A stretch of 44,738 bases of DNA from Flavobacteriales bacterium (lineage in GTDB: Bacteria > Bacteroidota > Bacteroidia > Flavobacteriales > BACL11): NCBI GenBank assembly GCA_002712715.1, contig PAUF01000007.1, positions 405,396-450,133 on the forward strand, given 5' to 3'. Position 1 is the first letter of the stretch; the number at the start of each line of letters is the position of its first letter. The position numbers and the translations under genes were made by a program. Shown here one piece after another: positions 8,679-19,549 of this stretch. Below the pieces are notes generated by a model. That model worked only from the letters and a program-made list of their open reading frames with translations, searched no databases and had not been told where the DNA came from.

Positions 8679-9841
8679 ATATAGAATCAACAAAGAATAG
8701 ATTTGGAATAATTGGGAACAGTAAAATATTAGAAAGATCCATCAATATTGCTTTAGAAGTAGCGAAAACAGATATTTCAGTATTTGTAGCTGGAGAAAGT
8801 GGAACAGGAAAAGAGAATATTCCAAAAATAATTCATAACAATAGCAATAGAAAACACAACTCTTATATCGCTGTGAATTGTGGAGCTATTCCAGAAGGCA
8901 CAATAGACAGTGAATTATTTGGTCATGAGAAAGGATCATTTACAGGAGCTCATGATAATAGAAAAGGTTATTTTGAGGTAGCCAACAAAGGAACAATTTT
9001 CTTAGACGAAGTGGCAGAATTACCACTTTCTACTCAAGTAAGGCTTCTTAGAGTGCTAGAAAATGGAGAATTCATGAAAGTTGGATCTTCGTCTGCCATT
9101 AACACTGATGTTCGTGTAATTGCCGCTACTAATGTAGACATGAATAAAGCTATAAAAGACGGGAAATTTAGAGAGGATCTATACTATAGATTAAATACTA
9201 TTAATATCTACATACCACCACTTAGAGAAAGAACTAAAGACATCAGCTTGCTATTTAAAAAATTCGCAGCTGATTTTGCGGAAAAGTATAATACTGAATC
9301 AATAATATTGGAAGAATCAGCCTTAGAAACATTAAAAAAATACAGATGGCCTGGTAACATAAGACAACTTAAGAATTTTGTAGCTCAACTTTCTGTGATT
9401 GCCAAAAATAGATTAATTAAGCAAGAAACTATCAACGAATACCTTCCTCAAGAAACAAAAAAAAACCAACCTATTCTATTTGATACAACTAGTAAATCAC
9501 AATTATCTGAAAGAGAAATACTATATAAAGTACTTTTTGACATGAAAAATGATCTTAACGAACTAAAAAAGATTACATTTGATTTAATAAACAAAAATAA
9601 TAATCCCAACATAAAAGAAGATTTTTTTAATGATGATAAATTTACTCTTCTAACAAAATTAAACGAATCTGAAAAGAAAGAAATTGTTGAAATAGAAGAA
9701 ACATTTTCATTAGCTAATCAAGAAAAAAACCTTATTAAAAAATCTCTAGAAAAACATAGCGGAAAAAGAAAATTAGCAGCCAAAGAACTAGGGATATCAG
9801 AAAGAACATTATATAGGAAAATTAAAGAATTCGATTTGTAA
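8675..9841 (+). CDS. Sigma-54-type AAA+ transcriptional activator without receiver domain
   Basis: This is an enhancer-binding-protein-like activator. The AAA+ domain begins almost at residue 10. It has Walker A GESGTGK (40-46), a GAFTGA loop written here as GSFTGA (87-92), Walker B GTIFLDE (106-112) and the arginine-finger region FREDLYYRL. A Fis-type helix-turn-helix ends the protein (about 350-388, RKLAAKELGISERTLYRKI). No receiver, PAS or GAF sensor domain precedes the ATPase, so control must come from abundance or a partner (inference). Between ATPase and DNA-binding domain is a polar linker of about 100 residues. It lies between miaB and lptE, an arrangement I recognise from other Bacteroidota. 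Its targets are unknown. Confidence 0.93.
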   Translation: MNIESTKNRFGIIGNSKILERSINIALEVAKTDISVFVAGESGTGKENIPKIIHNNSNRKHNSYIAVNCGAIPEGTIDSELFGHEKGSFTGAHDNRKGYFEVANKGTIFLDEVAELPLSTQVRLLRVLENGEFMKVGSSSAINTDVRVIAATNVDMNKAIKDGKFREDLYYRLNTINIYIPPLRERTKDISLLFKKFAADFAEKYNTESIILEESALETLKKYRWPGNIRQLKNFVAQLSVIAKNRLIKQETINEYLPQETKKNQPILFDTTSKSQLSEREILYKVLFDMKNDLNELKKITFDLINKNNNPNIKEDFFNDDKFTLLTKLNESEKKEIVEIEETFSLANQEKNLIKKSLEKHSGKRKLAAKELGISERTLYRKIKEFDL

Positions 9842-9842
9842 A

Positions 9843-10346
9843 ATGAAAAAAAATTTTATCATATACATATTTTGCGCAATATCCTCATTAAATATTGGGT
9901 GCTTTTATTCATTCACTGGGGCTTCAGTTAATCCAAATATTAAAACTGTAACTGTTAATTACTTTGAAAATAAAGCTGAAAATATCAACCCGTCATTAAG
10001 CACAACCCTTACAGAAAAACTGAAGGATATATTTAGTTCGCAAACAAACTTATCGATTGAAAAAAACAATGGAGATTTAGAATTTTCTGCAGATATTATG
10101 TCATATACAATTCTTCCCGTAGATATACAATCAAATCAGTTAGCAAATAAAAACAGAATGACAATAAGTATAAAAGTTAAATTCACGAATATAATGGAAG
10201 AAGGAGCTAACTTTCACACTACATTTAAAAGATTCAGAGATTTTCAATCTACAGCTAATCTAAGTCAAATTGAAGAAGAATTAATTAGCGATATATGTGA
10301 TGAATTAATTGAAGATATATTCAACAAAGCAATGGTAAATTGGTAA
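9843..10346 (+). CDS. lptE: LptE-like LPS assembly lipoprotein
   Basis: LptE plugs the LptD barrel and helps insert LPS into the outer membrane. The 167-residue protein has a lipoprotein signal ending LNIGC (Cys20) and then FYSFTGASVNPNIKTVTV, which is typical of LptE in this phylum, followed by alternating strands and a C-terminal helix. It starts one base after the regulator stop. Sequence conservation of LptE is low, so the call relies on the N-terminal pattern and the gene order before secG. A later gene, lptB (35998-36720), serves the same LPS export pathway. Confidence 0.85.
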   Translation: MKKNFIIYIFCAISSLNIGCFYSFTGASVNPNIKTVTVNYFENKAENINPSLSTTLTEKLKDIFSSQTNLSIEKNNGDLEFSADIMSYTILPVDIQSNQLANKNRMTISIKVKFTNIMEEGANFHTTFKRFRDFQSTANLSQIEEELISDICDELIEDIFNKAMVNW

Positions 10347-10348
10347 AT

Positions 10349-10963
10349 ATGAAGGAAATAAATATTAGTAAATTAATTAGCGATCCTGCAAATATTAACA
10401 AAGATCATATAGAAAAATTAAATACCATAATTTTCAAATATCCTTTTTTTTCAATTGGACACATACTCAAAGCAAGGGGGTTAGTGAATATTGAGAGTAT
10501 TCGTTCAAAACAACAAATACAACTTGGAGCAATTTACTGTAATAACAGACAAAGATTATTCGAAATGCTTTCTTATAAATCTGAAGAAAAAAATATTAAG
10601 AAAAAAAGTACCGCTAAAGAAAAAAAACATAAAGAACACAAACTTTCTTTTAATGAGTGGATAAATTTCTCGGATTCTACAGAATTAATAGATGATAAAA
10701 TTAATTTAATTGACAAGTTTATTGAAGATCAGGATACTTCTAATTTTAGAAAAAATACGTTTTTTTCATCTACATCTAATGCGAAAAACTCATTAATAGA
10801 AAATCAAGAGATTGTTACAGAAACCTTAGCGGAAATTTATTTCAAACAAGGTCATCTAGAAAAATCTATAGAATCATATGAAAAATTAATTTTGAAATTT
10901 CCAAAAAAAAGCTCTTTATTTGCAAAGAAAATTAAACTAATCAAAGATATTATTAAAAAATAA
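10349..10963 (+). CDS. TPR-containing protein of unknown role
   Basis: The protein has 204 residues from the ATG at 10349, three bases after the lptE stop. An upstream TTG at 10340 would overlap lptE and is less likely. The N-terminal half (about residues 1-75, with HILKARGL and NNRQRLFEML) is helical. The middle is lysine-rich and charged. One recognisable tetratricopeptide repeat lies near residues 155-190 (ETLAEIYFKQGHLEKSIESY). There is no signal peptide or membrane segment, so it is probably cytoplasmic. The phylum commonly has such a gene between lptE and secG. No biochemical function is known to me. Confidence 0.8.
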   Translation: MKEINISKLISDPANINKDHIEKLNTIIFKYPFFSIGHILKARGLVNIESIRSKQQIQLGAIYCNNRQRLFEMLSYKSEEKNIKKKSTAKEKKHKEHKLSFNEWINFSDSTELIDDKINLIDKFIEDQDTSNFRKNTFFSSTSNAKNSLIENQEIVTETLAEIYFKQGHLEKSIESYEKLILKFPKKSSLFAKKIKLIKDIIKK

Positions 10964-10965
10964 CT

Positions 10966-11241
10966 ATGGAAGTATTAAATATATTAATTATCATTTGTTG
11001 TTTACTACTAGTAATGATAATATTAGCTCAAAATCCAAAAGGTGGAGGACTATCTTCGACATTTGGAGGAGGAGGAAACCAAATGATGGGAGTTCAGAAA
11101 ACAACTGACTTCCTAGAAAAAGCAACTTGGATTCTAATAGTAGCCCTAATATCCATGATAATCTTGTATAATGTTAGTTGTGAAGACTGTACAACAAGTC
11201 AGATCACTTTCTTCATTACCGAAAAACAAAGTCATATTTAA
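10966..11241 (+). CDS. secG: SecG, protein translocase subunit
   Basis: SecG is the small accessory subunit of the SecYEG channel. The 91-residue protein has the two expected membrane helices (about residues 3-21 and 53-70), with the conserved motif QNPKGGGLSSTFGGGG between them. The C-terminal tail has two cysteines (SCEDC). It starts two bases after the preceding gene, so it is probably expressed from the miaB operon promoter. Confidence 0.94.
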   Translation: MEVLNILIIICCLLLVMIILAQNPKGGGLSSTFGGGGNQMMGVQKTTDFLEKATWILIVALISMIILYNVSCEDCTTSQITFFITEKQSHI

Positions 11242-11273
11242 ATAGACCTATTACTGACATTATTTCACCAAAC

Positions 11274-11304
11274 TTGTTAAAATCCATATTTGGCATAGTA
11301 TTAG
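11274..11304 (+). promoter_or_regulatory. Weak candidate promoter for groESL
   Basis: The 104-base gap between secG and groES should hold the chaperonin promoter. The best arrangement I find is TTG at 11274-11276 and TAGTATTAG starting 19 bases later at 11296, which fits spacing but only partly fits TAnnTTTG. A CATATTTG (11285-11292) is a one-mismatch alternative without a -33 partner. No CIRCE inverted repeat (TTAGCACTC/GAGTGCTAA) is present. Confidence 0.3.
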
Positions 11305-11345
11305 ATAATATAATTAATAGTAAGTAATTAATAAAATAAAATAAA

Positions 11346-11624
11346 ATGAAAGTAAAAATCAAACCACTAGCTGACAGAGTACTAATAAAAGTATCTGAAG
11401 CTGAAACAAAAACAGCTTCTGGAATAATAATTCCAGAAAATGCACAAGAAAAACCTCAAAAAGGAAAAGTAGTTGCAGTTGGATCTGGATCTAAAGATCA
11501 TACAATGACTGTTAAAGTTGGTGATACAGTCTTATACGGAAAATACTCAATGACAGAACTAAATCATGAGGGAGAAGATTTCATCATAATGAAGGAATCA
11601 GATATCTTTGCAATTATATCATAA
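11346..11624 (+). CDS. groES: Co-chaperonin GroES
   Basis: GroES caps the GroEL ring. At 92 residues it is of standard length. Visible motifs are KIKPLADRVLIK at the start, the mobile loop ETKTASGIIIPENAQEKPQ, and GDTVLYGKYSMTEL. It lies 26 bases before groEL, with which it is certainly co-expressed. Confidence 0.98.
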   Translation: MKVKIKPLADRVLIKVSEAETKTASGIIIPENAQEKPQKGKVVAVGSGSKDHTMTVKVGDTVLYGKYSMTELNHEGEDFIIMKESDIFAIIS

Positions 11625-11632
11625 AAAATTAA

Positions 11633-13285
<1,653 letters not shown>

Positions 13286-13290
13286 ATCAA

Positions 13291-13320
13291 AAAACCCTTG
13301 AATATCAAGGGTTTTTTTTT
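13291..13320. terminator. Bidirectional intrinsic terminator between groEL and ftsZ
   Basis: A stem of CCCTTGA (13295-13301) and TCAAGGG (13305-13311), with a three-base loop, is followed by nine T on the plus strand and flanked by A/T runs on both sides, so it can stop transcription from groEL and from ftsZ alike. The T-run reaches into the ftsZ stop codon at 13319-13321. It is the only clear intrinsic terminator in the window. Confidence 0.92.
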
Positions 13321-15028
13321 AATCTACATTATCATGTAAGAAAGAATTATTTTGTTTTAACTGAACTACATTATCTTCGCCTATAGATAAAGTATCTTCT
13401 GATATTTCAGATTCTGAAGAATGGGGTGTAGCATCTAGATCTAACCCATCTCTTTTAAAAGCTGGTTCATCTATTAAATTTGTCAAACCCGAAGGAGTTC
13501 TTAAAATATTAGATATATCCTTTAATCTTTCTTCCCTATTTCTTGAAGCAATATTATGAAGTGACTCTTTATCAATAGGATCTTCAAATTTTGATAAAAT
13601 ATCATCATTTCTAATAGAATTATCAGTGATTTCATCTGAATTATTTTCGATCTTTTCTATAGATAAAGGGGGTTCTGAATTAAGTGAATTATCTTGAACT
13701 TCAAAGGTGTTTTCATCTTCAGGAATTTCAATATCTTCATCAAGTGAAATAACAACTTTCTTTTCTAGATGAACAATGTTATCCGAAGTTTCAATTGAAT
13801 CATTTTCAGTCACAACATTATCAGAAACACTAATTGATGTACTATTAGAATTTTTTTGTATTTCAGAATCGATAGGAATCTCTCTTAAATCGAAATCAAT
13901 ATCATCATCAAAGTCTAACATGGATTGTTGTACAAAGTCTTTATCTATATTTTCCGAAACACTTATATTGTTTTCTTTAGATTCAATTGTTTCAATAGTT
14001 TCATCACCGCCTATAGGTATTTTGACTTCTTTTTTCTCCTCCGCAACTTCAAATCCTGTAGCAATCACTGTAATAGAAATTTTAGAACCAAGTTCTGGGT
14101 CTGTCCCAGCTCCTACTATTATATTAACATCTGATCCAGCCTTTTCCTGAATTGTATCATTAATGATTTTTAACTCATTCATTGAAATCTCATCTTCTTC
14201 TCCATCACCTGTAACTATTTTCAATAATACATGCTCTGATCCTTTAATATCGTTATCATTTAATAATGGTGAATCTAAAGCTTTAGTCACAGCCTCAACT
14301 GCTCTATTATCTCCCTCAGCTTCAGCTTGACCCATAATTGCTGTGCCGCTATTCTGTAATACCAACCTAGCGTCACTTAAATCAATATTTATACTTAAAT
14401 ATTGTGTTATTACCTCTGCAATTCCCTTAGTAGCAGTATTTAACACTTCATTAGCCTTACTAAAAGCTTGAGTAAGTTTAAGGTCTCCATAAACCTCAAT
14501 CAACCGCTCATTATTAATAACCAATAAAGTATCAACTGAATCCCTTAACTCTTCTAGTCCATTTCTAGCATGCTCCTTTCTTCTACCACCTTCAGTGTTA
14601 AAAGGCATCGTAACAACACCAACAGTCAAAATGCCTTTTTCCTTGGCAGCTTTTGCAATGACAGGAGCTGCACCAGTACCTGTACCTCCCCCCATTCCTG
14701 CTGTAATAAACAACATATTAGTATTAGAATCTAATAGCTCATTAATTCGATCTATACTCTCCATGGCAGCCTTTTTACCAACTTCTGGATTTGATCCAGC
14801 ACCTAATCCATTTGTTAAATTTTCTCCTAATTGAATCTTTACAGGGATTGGACTCGCCTCTAAGGCTTGTGTATCAGTGTTGCATATAGCGAAATCAACT
14901 CCATCTATTCCATTTTCATACATATAGTTAATTGCATTTCCACCACCGCCACCAACACCAATTACTTTTATAACTGATGATTTGTTTTTTGGTAAATTAA
15001 AATCTATTATATTATCATTTTTATTCAT
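13319..15028 (-). CDS. ftsZ: Cell division protein FtsZ, with long acidic C-terminal region
   Basis: Tubulin-like GTPase that forms the division ring. The nucleotide signature GGGTGTG is at residues 113-119, and the GTPase and C-terminal subdomains end near residue 325. About 240 more residues follow, rich in Asp, Glu, Ser and Asn, a long intrinsically disordered linker. Near the end, DEPAFKRDGLDLD (about 520-532) looks like the partner-binding C-terminal peptide of this phylum, and a further tail ends NNSFLHDNVD. The protein (569 residues) is much longer than the E. coli one (383). It is the last gene of the dcw cluster, 25 bases after ftsA. Confidence 0.98.
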   Translation of the reverse strand: MNKNDNIIDFNLPKNKSSVIKVIGVGGGGGNAINYMYENGIDGVDFAICNTDTQALEASPIPVKIQLGENLTNGLGAGSNPEVGKKAAMESIDRINELLDSNTNMLFITAGMGGGTGTGAAPVIAKAAKEKGILTVGVVTMPFNTEGGRRKEHARNGLEELRDSVDTLLVINNERLIEVYGDLKLTQAFSKANEVLNTATKGIAEVITQYLSINIDLSDARLVLQNSGTAIMGQAEAEGDNRAVEAVTKALDSPLLNDNDIKGSEHVLLKIVTGDGEEDEISMNELKIINDTIQEKAGSDVNIIVGAGTDPELGSKISITVIATGFEVAEEKKEVKIPIGGDETIETIESKENNISVSENIDKDFVQQSMLDFDDDIDFDLREIPIDSEIQKNSNSTSISVSDNVVTENDSIETSDNIVHLEKKVVISLDEDIEIPEDENTFEVQDNSLNSEPPLSIEKIENNSDEITDNSIRNDDILSKFEDPIDKESLHNIASRNREERLKDISNILRTPSGLTNLIDEPAFKRDGLDLDATPHSSESEISEDTLSIGEDNVVQLKQNNSFLHDNVD

Positions 15029-15053
15029 AATTAATCACTATTTAATTAATAAT

Positions 15054-16364
15054 TCAATTTATATTGTCATCTGCAAACCAATTTTCTAACATTTTCTTTA
15101 ACTTACCTCCAATAGAAGGCTCATGAACACTTTCAGAATCAACTCCCTCTTCTTCTATCTCTGTAGAAACAACCTCATCCCAATTCACCTCTTCAAAACC
15201 CTTCTGAACTAGTCCTACTCCAGTTGAATATATAGGACTTTTAATAACTGATCTAGAGTCAGATCCCAAATGTTCATTTGGCAATCCTATTCTAACCTCT
15301 TTTCCTGTAATATAAGAAAATAACTGTGGAAGATTTCTTAGTTGTGAACCTCCTCCAGTTAATACTATCCCTGTCATCAAACTATCTTTATATCCTGAAT
15401 TATTAATCTGATGATTAACTAACTCTATTATTTCCTTCATCCTAGCTTCAATTATTGCAGACAAATTCTTTACAGACACTTCCTTAGATTCTTTTCCTCT
15501 TAAGCCCGGTATAGATACAATAACATTCTCTTTCGCAGATTCAGCCATTGCTGATCCAAATTTAATTTTCAACATTTCAGCTTGTTTTTCAAGAATCTGA
15601 ATACCTGTCTTTATATCCTTTGTTATCACATTTCCACCAAAAGGAATAACAGCAGTATGACGGATTATTCCATCAAGAAAAATTGCAACATCTGTAGTAC
15701 CTCCTCCAATATCAACTAAACATACTCCTTCATTTAACTCATCCTGATCTAAAGTAGCAACCGCTGAAGCAAATGGCTCTAGAATTAGGTTCTTAGGAAC
15801 AAGACCCGCTTTTCTTACACACCTATAAATATTCTTTACCGCTGCAATTTTTGCTGTAATTACATGAAAATTAGCTTCAATTCTAACTCCCGCCATACCT
15901 TTGGGGTCCAAAATTTCATCTTCTCCATCAATAGTATATTCCTGAGGAATTACGTGTATAACTTCTTCACCTGGCATTGTAACTAATTTATACATCTGAC
16001 TGATTAATTTATCCAAGTCCATTCTAGATATCTCATCATCAATATCTTCTCTCACCATATCTCCTCGATGTTGAAGACTTTTAATATGCTGACCTGCAAT
16101 ACCAACATATACTTCACTTATAGATACTCCTGACTCTCTCTCTGCCATTTCAACAGCTAATTTTATAGAAGAAACAGTCTTATCAATATTAGCTACTACA
16201 CCGCGCATTACCCCATTTGAAATAGATTTTCCAGTTCCTAAAATTTCTAGTTTACCATGTTGATCTTTACGACCAACTAAAGTTGTAATCTTGGTGGTTC
16301 CAATGTCCAAACCAACTACAATTTCAGATTTACTTATTTTATTAATTCTTTCAAGATTTTCCAT
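15054..16364 (-). CDS. ftsA: Cell division protein FtsA
   Basis: Actin-like ATPase that tethers FtsZ to the membrane. The ATPase motifs are VGLDIGTTKITTLVG near the N-terminus, VDIGGGTTDVAIF in the middle and TGGGSQLRNL near residue 345. The inserted 1C subdomain lies between. The C-terminus (GGKLKKMLENWFADDN) is a short amphipathic segment suited to membrane binding. At 436 residues it is of normal length. It starts four bases after the ftsQ stop and precedes ftsZ, the usual order. Confidence 0.98.
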   Translation of the reverse strand: MENLERINKISKSEIVVGLDIGTTKITTLVGRKDQHGKLEILGTGKSISNGVMRGVVANIDKTVSSIKLAVEMAERESGVSISEVYVGIAGQHIKSLQHRGDMVREDIDDEISRMDLDKLISQMYKLVTMPGEEVIHVIPQEYTIDGEDEILDPKGMAGVRIEANFHVITAKIAAVKNIYRCVRKAGLVPKNLILEPFASAVATLDQDELNEGVCLVDIGGGTTDVAIFLDGIIRHTAVIPFGGNVITKDIKTGIQILEKQAEMLKIKFGSAMAESAKENVIVSIPGLRGKESKEVSVKNLSAIIEARMKEIIELVNHQINNSGYKDSLMTGIVLTGGGSQLRNLPQLFSYITGKEVRIGLPNEHLGSDSRSVIKSPIYSTGVGLVQKGFEEVNWDEVVSTEIEEEGVDSESVHEPSIGGKLKKMLENWFADDNIN

Positions 16365-16368
16365 ATTA

Positions 16369-17082
16369 TTATTTTTTACATATTATCTGATTGTTAAACT
16401 CTAAATTTATAATACTATATAAGCCATTTCTTGTATGTTTAGATTTATAAAACTTAAACAACTTTTCAAATTTTTGTTTATAACCATCTATCATACCGAA
16501 TTCAATTACAGGACCAACTCTACCAATTAAAGACAACTTACTGCTTTCAATTTGTATATGAGAAATATTTTTAAAAAAGATATTTTCATTATTTATATAA
16601 TTAATTACATTAACCAAATCATCCCAATTAACTGAATTGAAATCTCCTGAAATTAAAATAACCCTTGAAGTATAATCATTTGATAAAGACATTATATCAC
16701 CACAACTATCAATATAAAATCCGATACTCATACTATCAATAAACCTAGCAACAGGCTTTCTAACTGTAATATCAATCTCCACATTACCGAAAAAATCTGA
16801 CGACACTTGTGATTTATGAATATAATCATTTTGATCTAAAGAAAATTCTATATCATTTAAGCATATACTATCCATATGTAAGGATCTTTGAAAAACTGTA
16901 CTATCCAAATAATGAAATACTTTCTTTTCTGTAACAAATTTCTGCACCTCTAAATTTTCTATATTAACTTCTGAAATAATATAATTAGATGAGTAAGGAT
17001 TCCAATATAAACTTATAATAATCATTAAAATAATTAATATCACTCCACATGAGAACCTTATAAAATTATACATAAAATTCAT
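16369..17082 (-). CDS. ftsQ: FtsQ/DivIB-type cell division protein
   Basis: Bitopic division protein linking early and late divisome parts. It has one N-terminal membrane helix (about residues 8-27), then a POTRA-like region with QNDYIHKSQVSSDFFGNVEIDITVRKPVARF, and a beta domain. Its 237 residues make it shorter than the E. coli protein but usual for this phylum. Sequence similarity is modest; position between murC and ftsA supports the call strongly. It overlaps murC by four bases. Confidence 0.92.
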   Translation of the reverse strand: MNFMYNFIRFSCGVILIILMIIISLYWNPYSSNYIISEVNIENLEVQKFVTEKKVFHYLDSTVFQRSLHMDSICLNDIEFSLDQNDYIHKSQVSSDFFGNVEIDITVRKPVARFIDSMSIGFYIDSCGDIMSLSNDYTSRVILISGDFNSVNWDDLVNVINYINNENIFFKNISHIQIESSKLSLIGRVGPVIEFGMIDGYKQKFEKLFKFYKSKHTRNGLYSIINLEFNNQIICKK

Positions 17083-18449
17083 TGCAGTATTTTTTTAATT
17101 GGATCTACTAATTTTGAAATGTCTCCAGCACCCATTGTTAGTAAAATATTGACTTTATCCTTTTCAAAAGAATTAAAAAACTCATCAATTTTTACTAATT
17201 CTTTTGATTCAACTTTACACTTATCATATAAGACTTCCGAGTTAATCCCAGGAATCTCTTCCTCACGGGCAGGATATATATCTAATAAAATTAACTTGTC
17301 TGATAAAGATAAAGCTTCAGCAAACTCTTCCATAAAGTACTCTGTTCTAGTAAATAAGTGAGGTTGAAAAACACAGGTAATATGTCTATTTGGGAACAAG
17401 TTTCTTGTAGAAACAATACAATTCTCTATTTCTACAGGATGATGAGCATAATCATCTATATATACAATATTTCGATTATTTATATGTATATCATATCTGC
17501 GCTTAATTCCAATAAAATTTTCAATCGACTGTATTAAGTTCTCATTAGAAACATTCATCAATTTTGAAATACTTAGAGTAGCCAAAGCATTAACAACATT
17601 ATAAATACCTCCCATTTGCAAATCAAAAGAACCTAATTTTTCTGAATTAAAATTAACATTAAAGGACATGCCCGTATTCTTATATTTAATAGAATCAACA
17701 AATGAATCTGAACTATGATCCAACCCATACCTTATTAATTTAATATCATCGCGATCAACAATTGAAGTATCTATATTTTCCTCTAAAAATATTACTCCTC
17801 CTGTATTTATATTTGAGGTAAATATTTGAAAAGAAGATACTAAATTTTCATAATCTGAATATATATCTGTATGATCTATATCTATAGAAGTAATTAACGC
17901 AATATCTGGCTCTAAACAATGAAATGATCTATCATACTCATCAGCCTCAATTATAAATACATCACTTTTTTCGCTATAAATCAAATTAGTATTGTAATTT
18001 CTACTGATACCTCCCAAAAAAGCGGTACAATTAACTCCTGAATTTTTTAATACATGAGACAACATAGTACAAGTACTAGTTTTTCCATGAGTTCCAGCAA
18101 TTGCAATTGTAAAATAATCTTTAGAAATCATACCTAAAAGCTCAGCCCTTTTCATTATCTGATAACAATTTTTTTGAAAAAAAACTAACTGATTATTATC
18201 ATGAGGAATTGCAGGAGTATAGATCACTAAAACTTTTTCTTTAACTTTTTTATTCTTCAGTATCTTTGGAACTAATTTACCATAATTTATAGAAATTTCT
18301 TCATTCTCTAATTCAACACACATTTCTGACCTTTGCCGATCATATCCTAACACATTTTTATTTTGCAAACTACAATACCTGGCCAATGAACTCATCCCGA
18401 TTCCCCCAATTCCTAAAAAATATATGTACTTAAATTCTTTCAAATTCAT
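17079..18449 (-). CDS. murC: UDP-N-acetylmuramate--L-alanine ligase
   Basis: Adds L-alanine to UDP-MurNAc, the first peptide step in peptidoglycan precursor synthesis. The N-terminal dinucleotide-like fold has GIGGIGMSSLARYC; the ATP loop is AGTHGKTST; the ligase motifs IIEADEYDRS and DDYAHHPVE are intact. It has 456 residues, as expected. Both ends overlap neighbours by four bases (murG upstream, ftsQ downstream). Confidence 0.97.
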   Translation of the reverse strand: MNLKEFKYIYFLGIGGIGMSSLARYCSLQNKNVLGYDRQRSEMCVELENEEISINYGKLVPKILKNKKVKEKVLVIYTPAIPHDNNQLVFFQKNCYQIMKRAELLGMISKDYFTIAIAGTHGKTSTCTMLSHVLKNSGVNCTAFLGGISRNYNTNLIYSEKSDVFIIEADEYDRSFHCLEPDIALITSIDIDHTDIYSDYENLVSSFQIFTSNINTGGVIFLEENIDTSIVDRDDIKLIRYGLDHSSDSFVDSIKYKNTGMSFNVNFNSEKLGSFDLQMGGIYNVVNALATLSISKLMNVSNENLIQSIENFIGIKRRYDIHINNRNIVYIDDYAHHPVEIENCIVSTRNLFPNRHITCVFQPHLFTRTEYFMEEFAEALSLSDKLILLDIYPAREEEIPGINSEVLYDKCKVESKELVKIDEFFNSFEKDKVNILLTMGAGDISKLVDPIKKILQ

Positions 18450-19549
18450 TCCTTAATAATTTTAAGACATTCATCTACTATCAAGGAAGTCGCTAACGGC
18501 ATACTTAGGTTTTTAATGTTTTGACCCAGCTTCTTCTGCAAGTTTTTATTTTTCACCAAAATTTCTAATGTTTCTACAAGTTTAAGCCTTGCATCAACAT
18601 CTTTTACCATTAAAGCAGAATTCTTATTAACTAACGATTGTGCATTTTTCATCTGATGATTTTCAGCAACATTAGGAGAGGGGATTAGAATTACAGGCTT
18701 ACCTACATAGGATAGCTCAGAAATAGCTATTGCTCCAGCTCTTGAAATTATTATATCTGCAGCCGCATAAGCATGGTGCATCTGATTAATGAATTTATAA
18801 CAATTTAAAGTATTTAACCCTATTTTTGTAAGAGTATTCTTAGATGTTTCTTCATATAAAACACCTGTTTGCCACAGAAGATTTAATTTGTTTTCTACAA
18901 AAAAACTAATATTTTCAGATATAGATTCATTAATACTTTTAGCTCCTAAACTTCCTCCAATTACTAAAATAGTAGTATTCTCGTTATTTAAATTGAAAAA
19001 ATTTTTTGAATCTTCTATATCTAAATCAAAATTCAATATTGACTTCCTAATTGGATTTCCAGCAAATTGAATCTTTTTTTTAGGAAAAAAACGCTCCATA
19101 TTTTCATATGAAACACATATCCTATTCACATATTTTGATAAAACTTTATTGGAAACACCAGCATATGAATTCTGCTCCTGTATTAAAGTTGATCTACCTA
19201 AAATACTAGCTGCAAACACAATAGGAAAACTTGCAAATCCGCCAGTACCAATTACTAAATCAGGTTTAAATTTAAATGTGATCATAAAAGATCTTATAAT
19301 ACTGTGAAGTAGTTTAATAGGAAATATGAAATTTTTAAGACTGATTTTTCTATCAACACCACTAATCCACAAACCCTTTATATTATAGCCAGCATTAGGT
19401 ACTTTCTCCATTTCCATTCTATTTCTAGCACCAATAAATAAAATTTCTAAATTTTCAAATCGAGATTCTAGTTCTCTAGCAATAGCAACTGCAGGAAAAA
19501 TATGGCCTCCTGTGCCACCTCCACTAATAATAATTCTATATTGTTTCAT
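18446..19549 (-). CDS. murG: UDP-N-acetylglucosamine transferase MurG
   Basis: Membrane-associated glycosyltransferase that converts lipid I to lipid II. The start at 19549 gives MKQYRIIISGGGTGGHIFPA, with the donor-site glycine loop at the expected distance. An earlier in-frame ATG at 19579 adds ten residues and would lie deeper inside ftsW, so I reject it. The C-terminal half has GGSLGAKSINE and the ISRAGAIAISEL motif. The chosen start overlaps the ftsW stop by 14 bases. Confidence 0.97.
   Translation of the reverse strand: MKQYRIIISGGGTGGHIFPAVAIARELESRFENLEILFIGARNRMEMEKVPNAGYNIKGLWISGVDRKISLKNFIFPIKLLHSIIRSFMITFKFKPDLVIGTGGFASFPIVFAASILGRSTLIQEQNSYAGVSNKVLSKYVNRICVSYENMERFFPKKKIQFAGNPIRKSILNFDLDIEDSKNFFNLNNENTTILVIGGSLGAKSINESISENISFFVENKLNLLWQTGVLYEETSKNTLTKIGLNTLNCYKFINQMHHAYAAADIIISRAGAIAISELSYVGKPVILIPSPNVAENHQMKNAQSLVNKNSALMVKDVDARLKLVETLEILVKNKNLQKKLGQNIKNLSMPLATSLIVDECLKIIKE

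Noticed and set aside
11290-11307. A sigma-54-like site before groES (TTGGCATAGTATTAGAT)
   Set aside because: The GG half matches a -24 element, but the -12 half reads TAGA in place of TTGC, so only one half is convincing.
11242-11345. A CIRCE element for chaperonin control
   Set aside because: No TTAGCACTC/GAGTGCTAA inverted repeat is present in the gap.
13776-14150. Open frame on the plus strand opposite ftsZ
   Set aside because: It mirrors the low-complexity acidic linker of FtsZ; the Ser/Ile-rich product has no recognisable domain or promoter.
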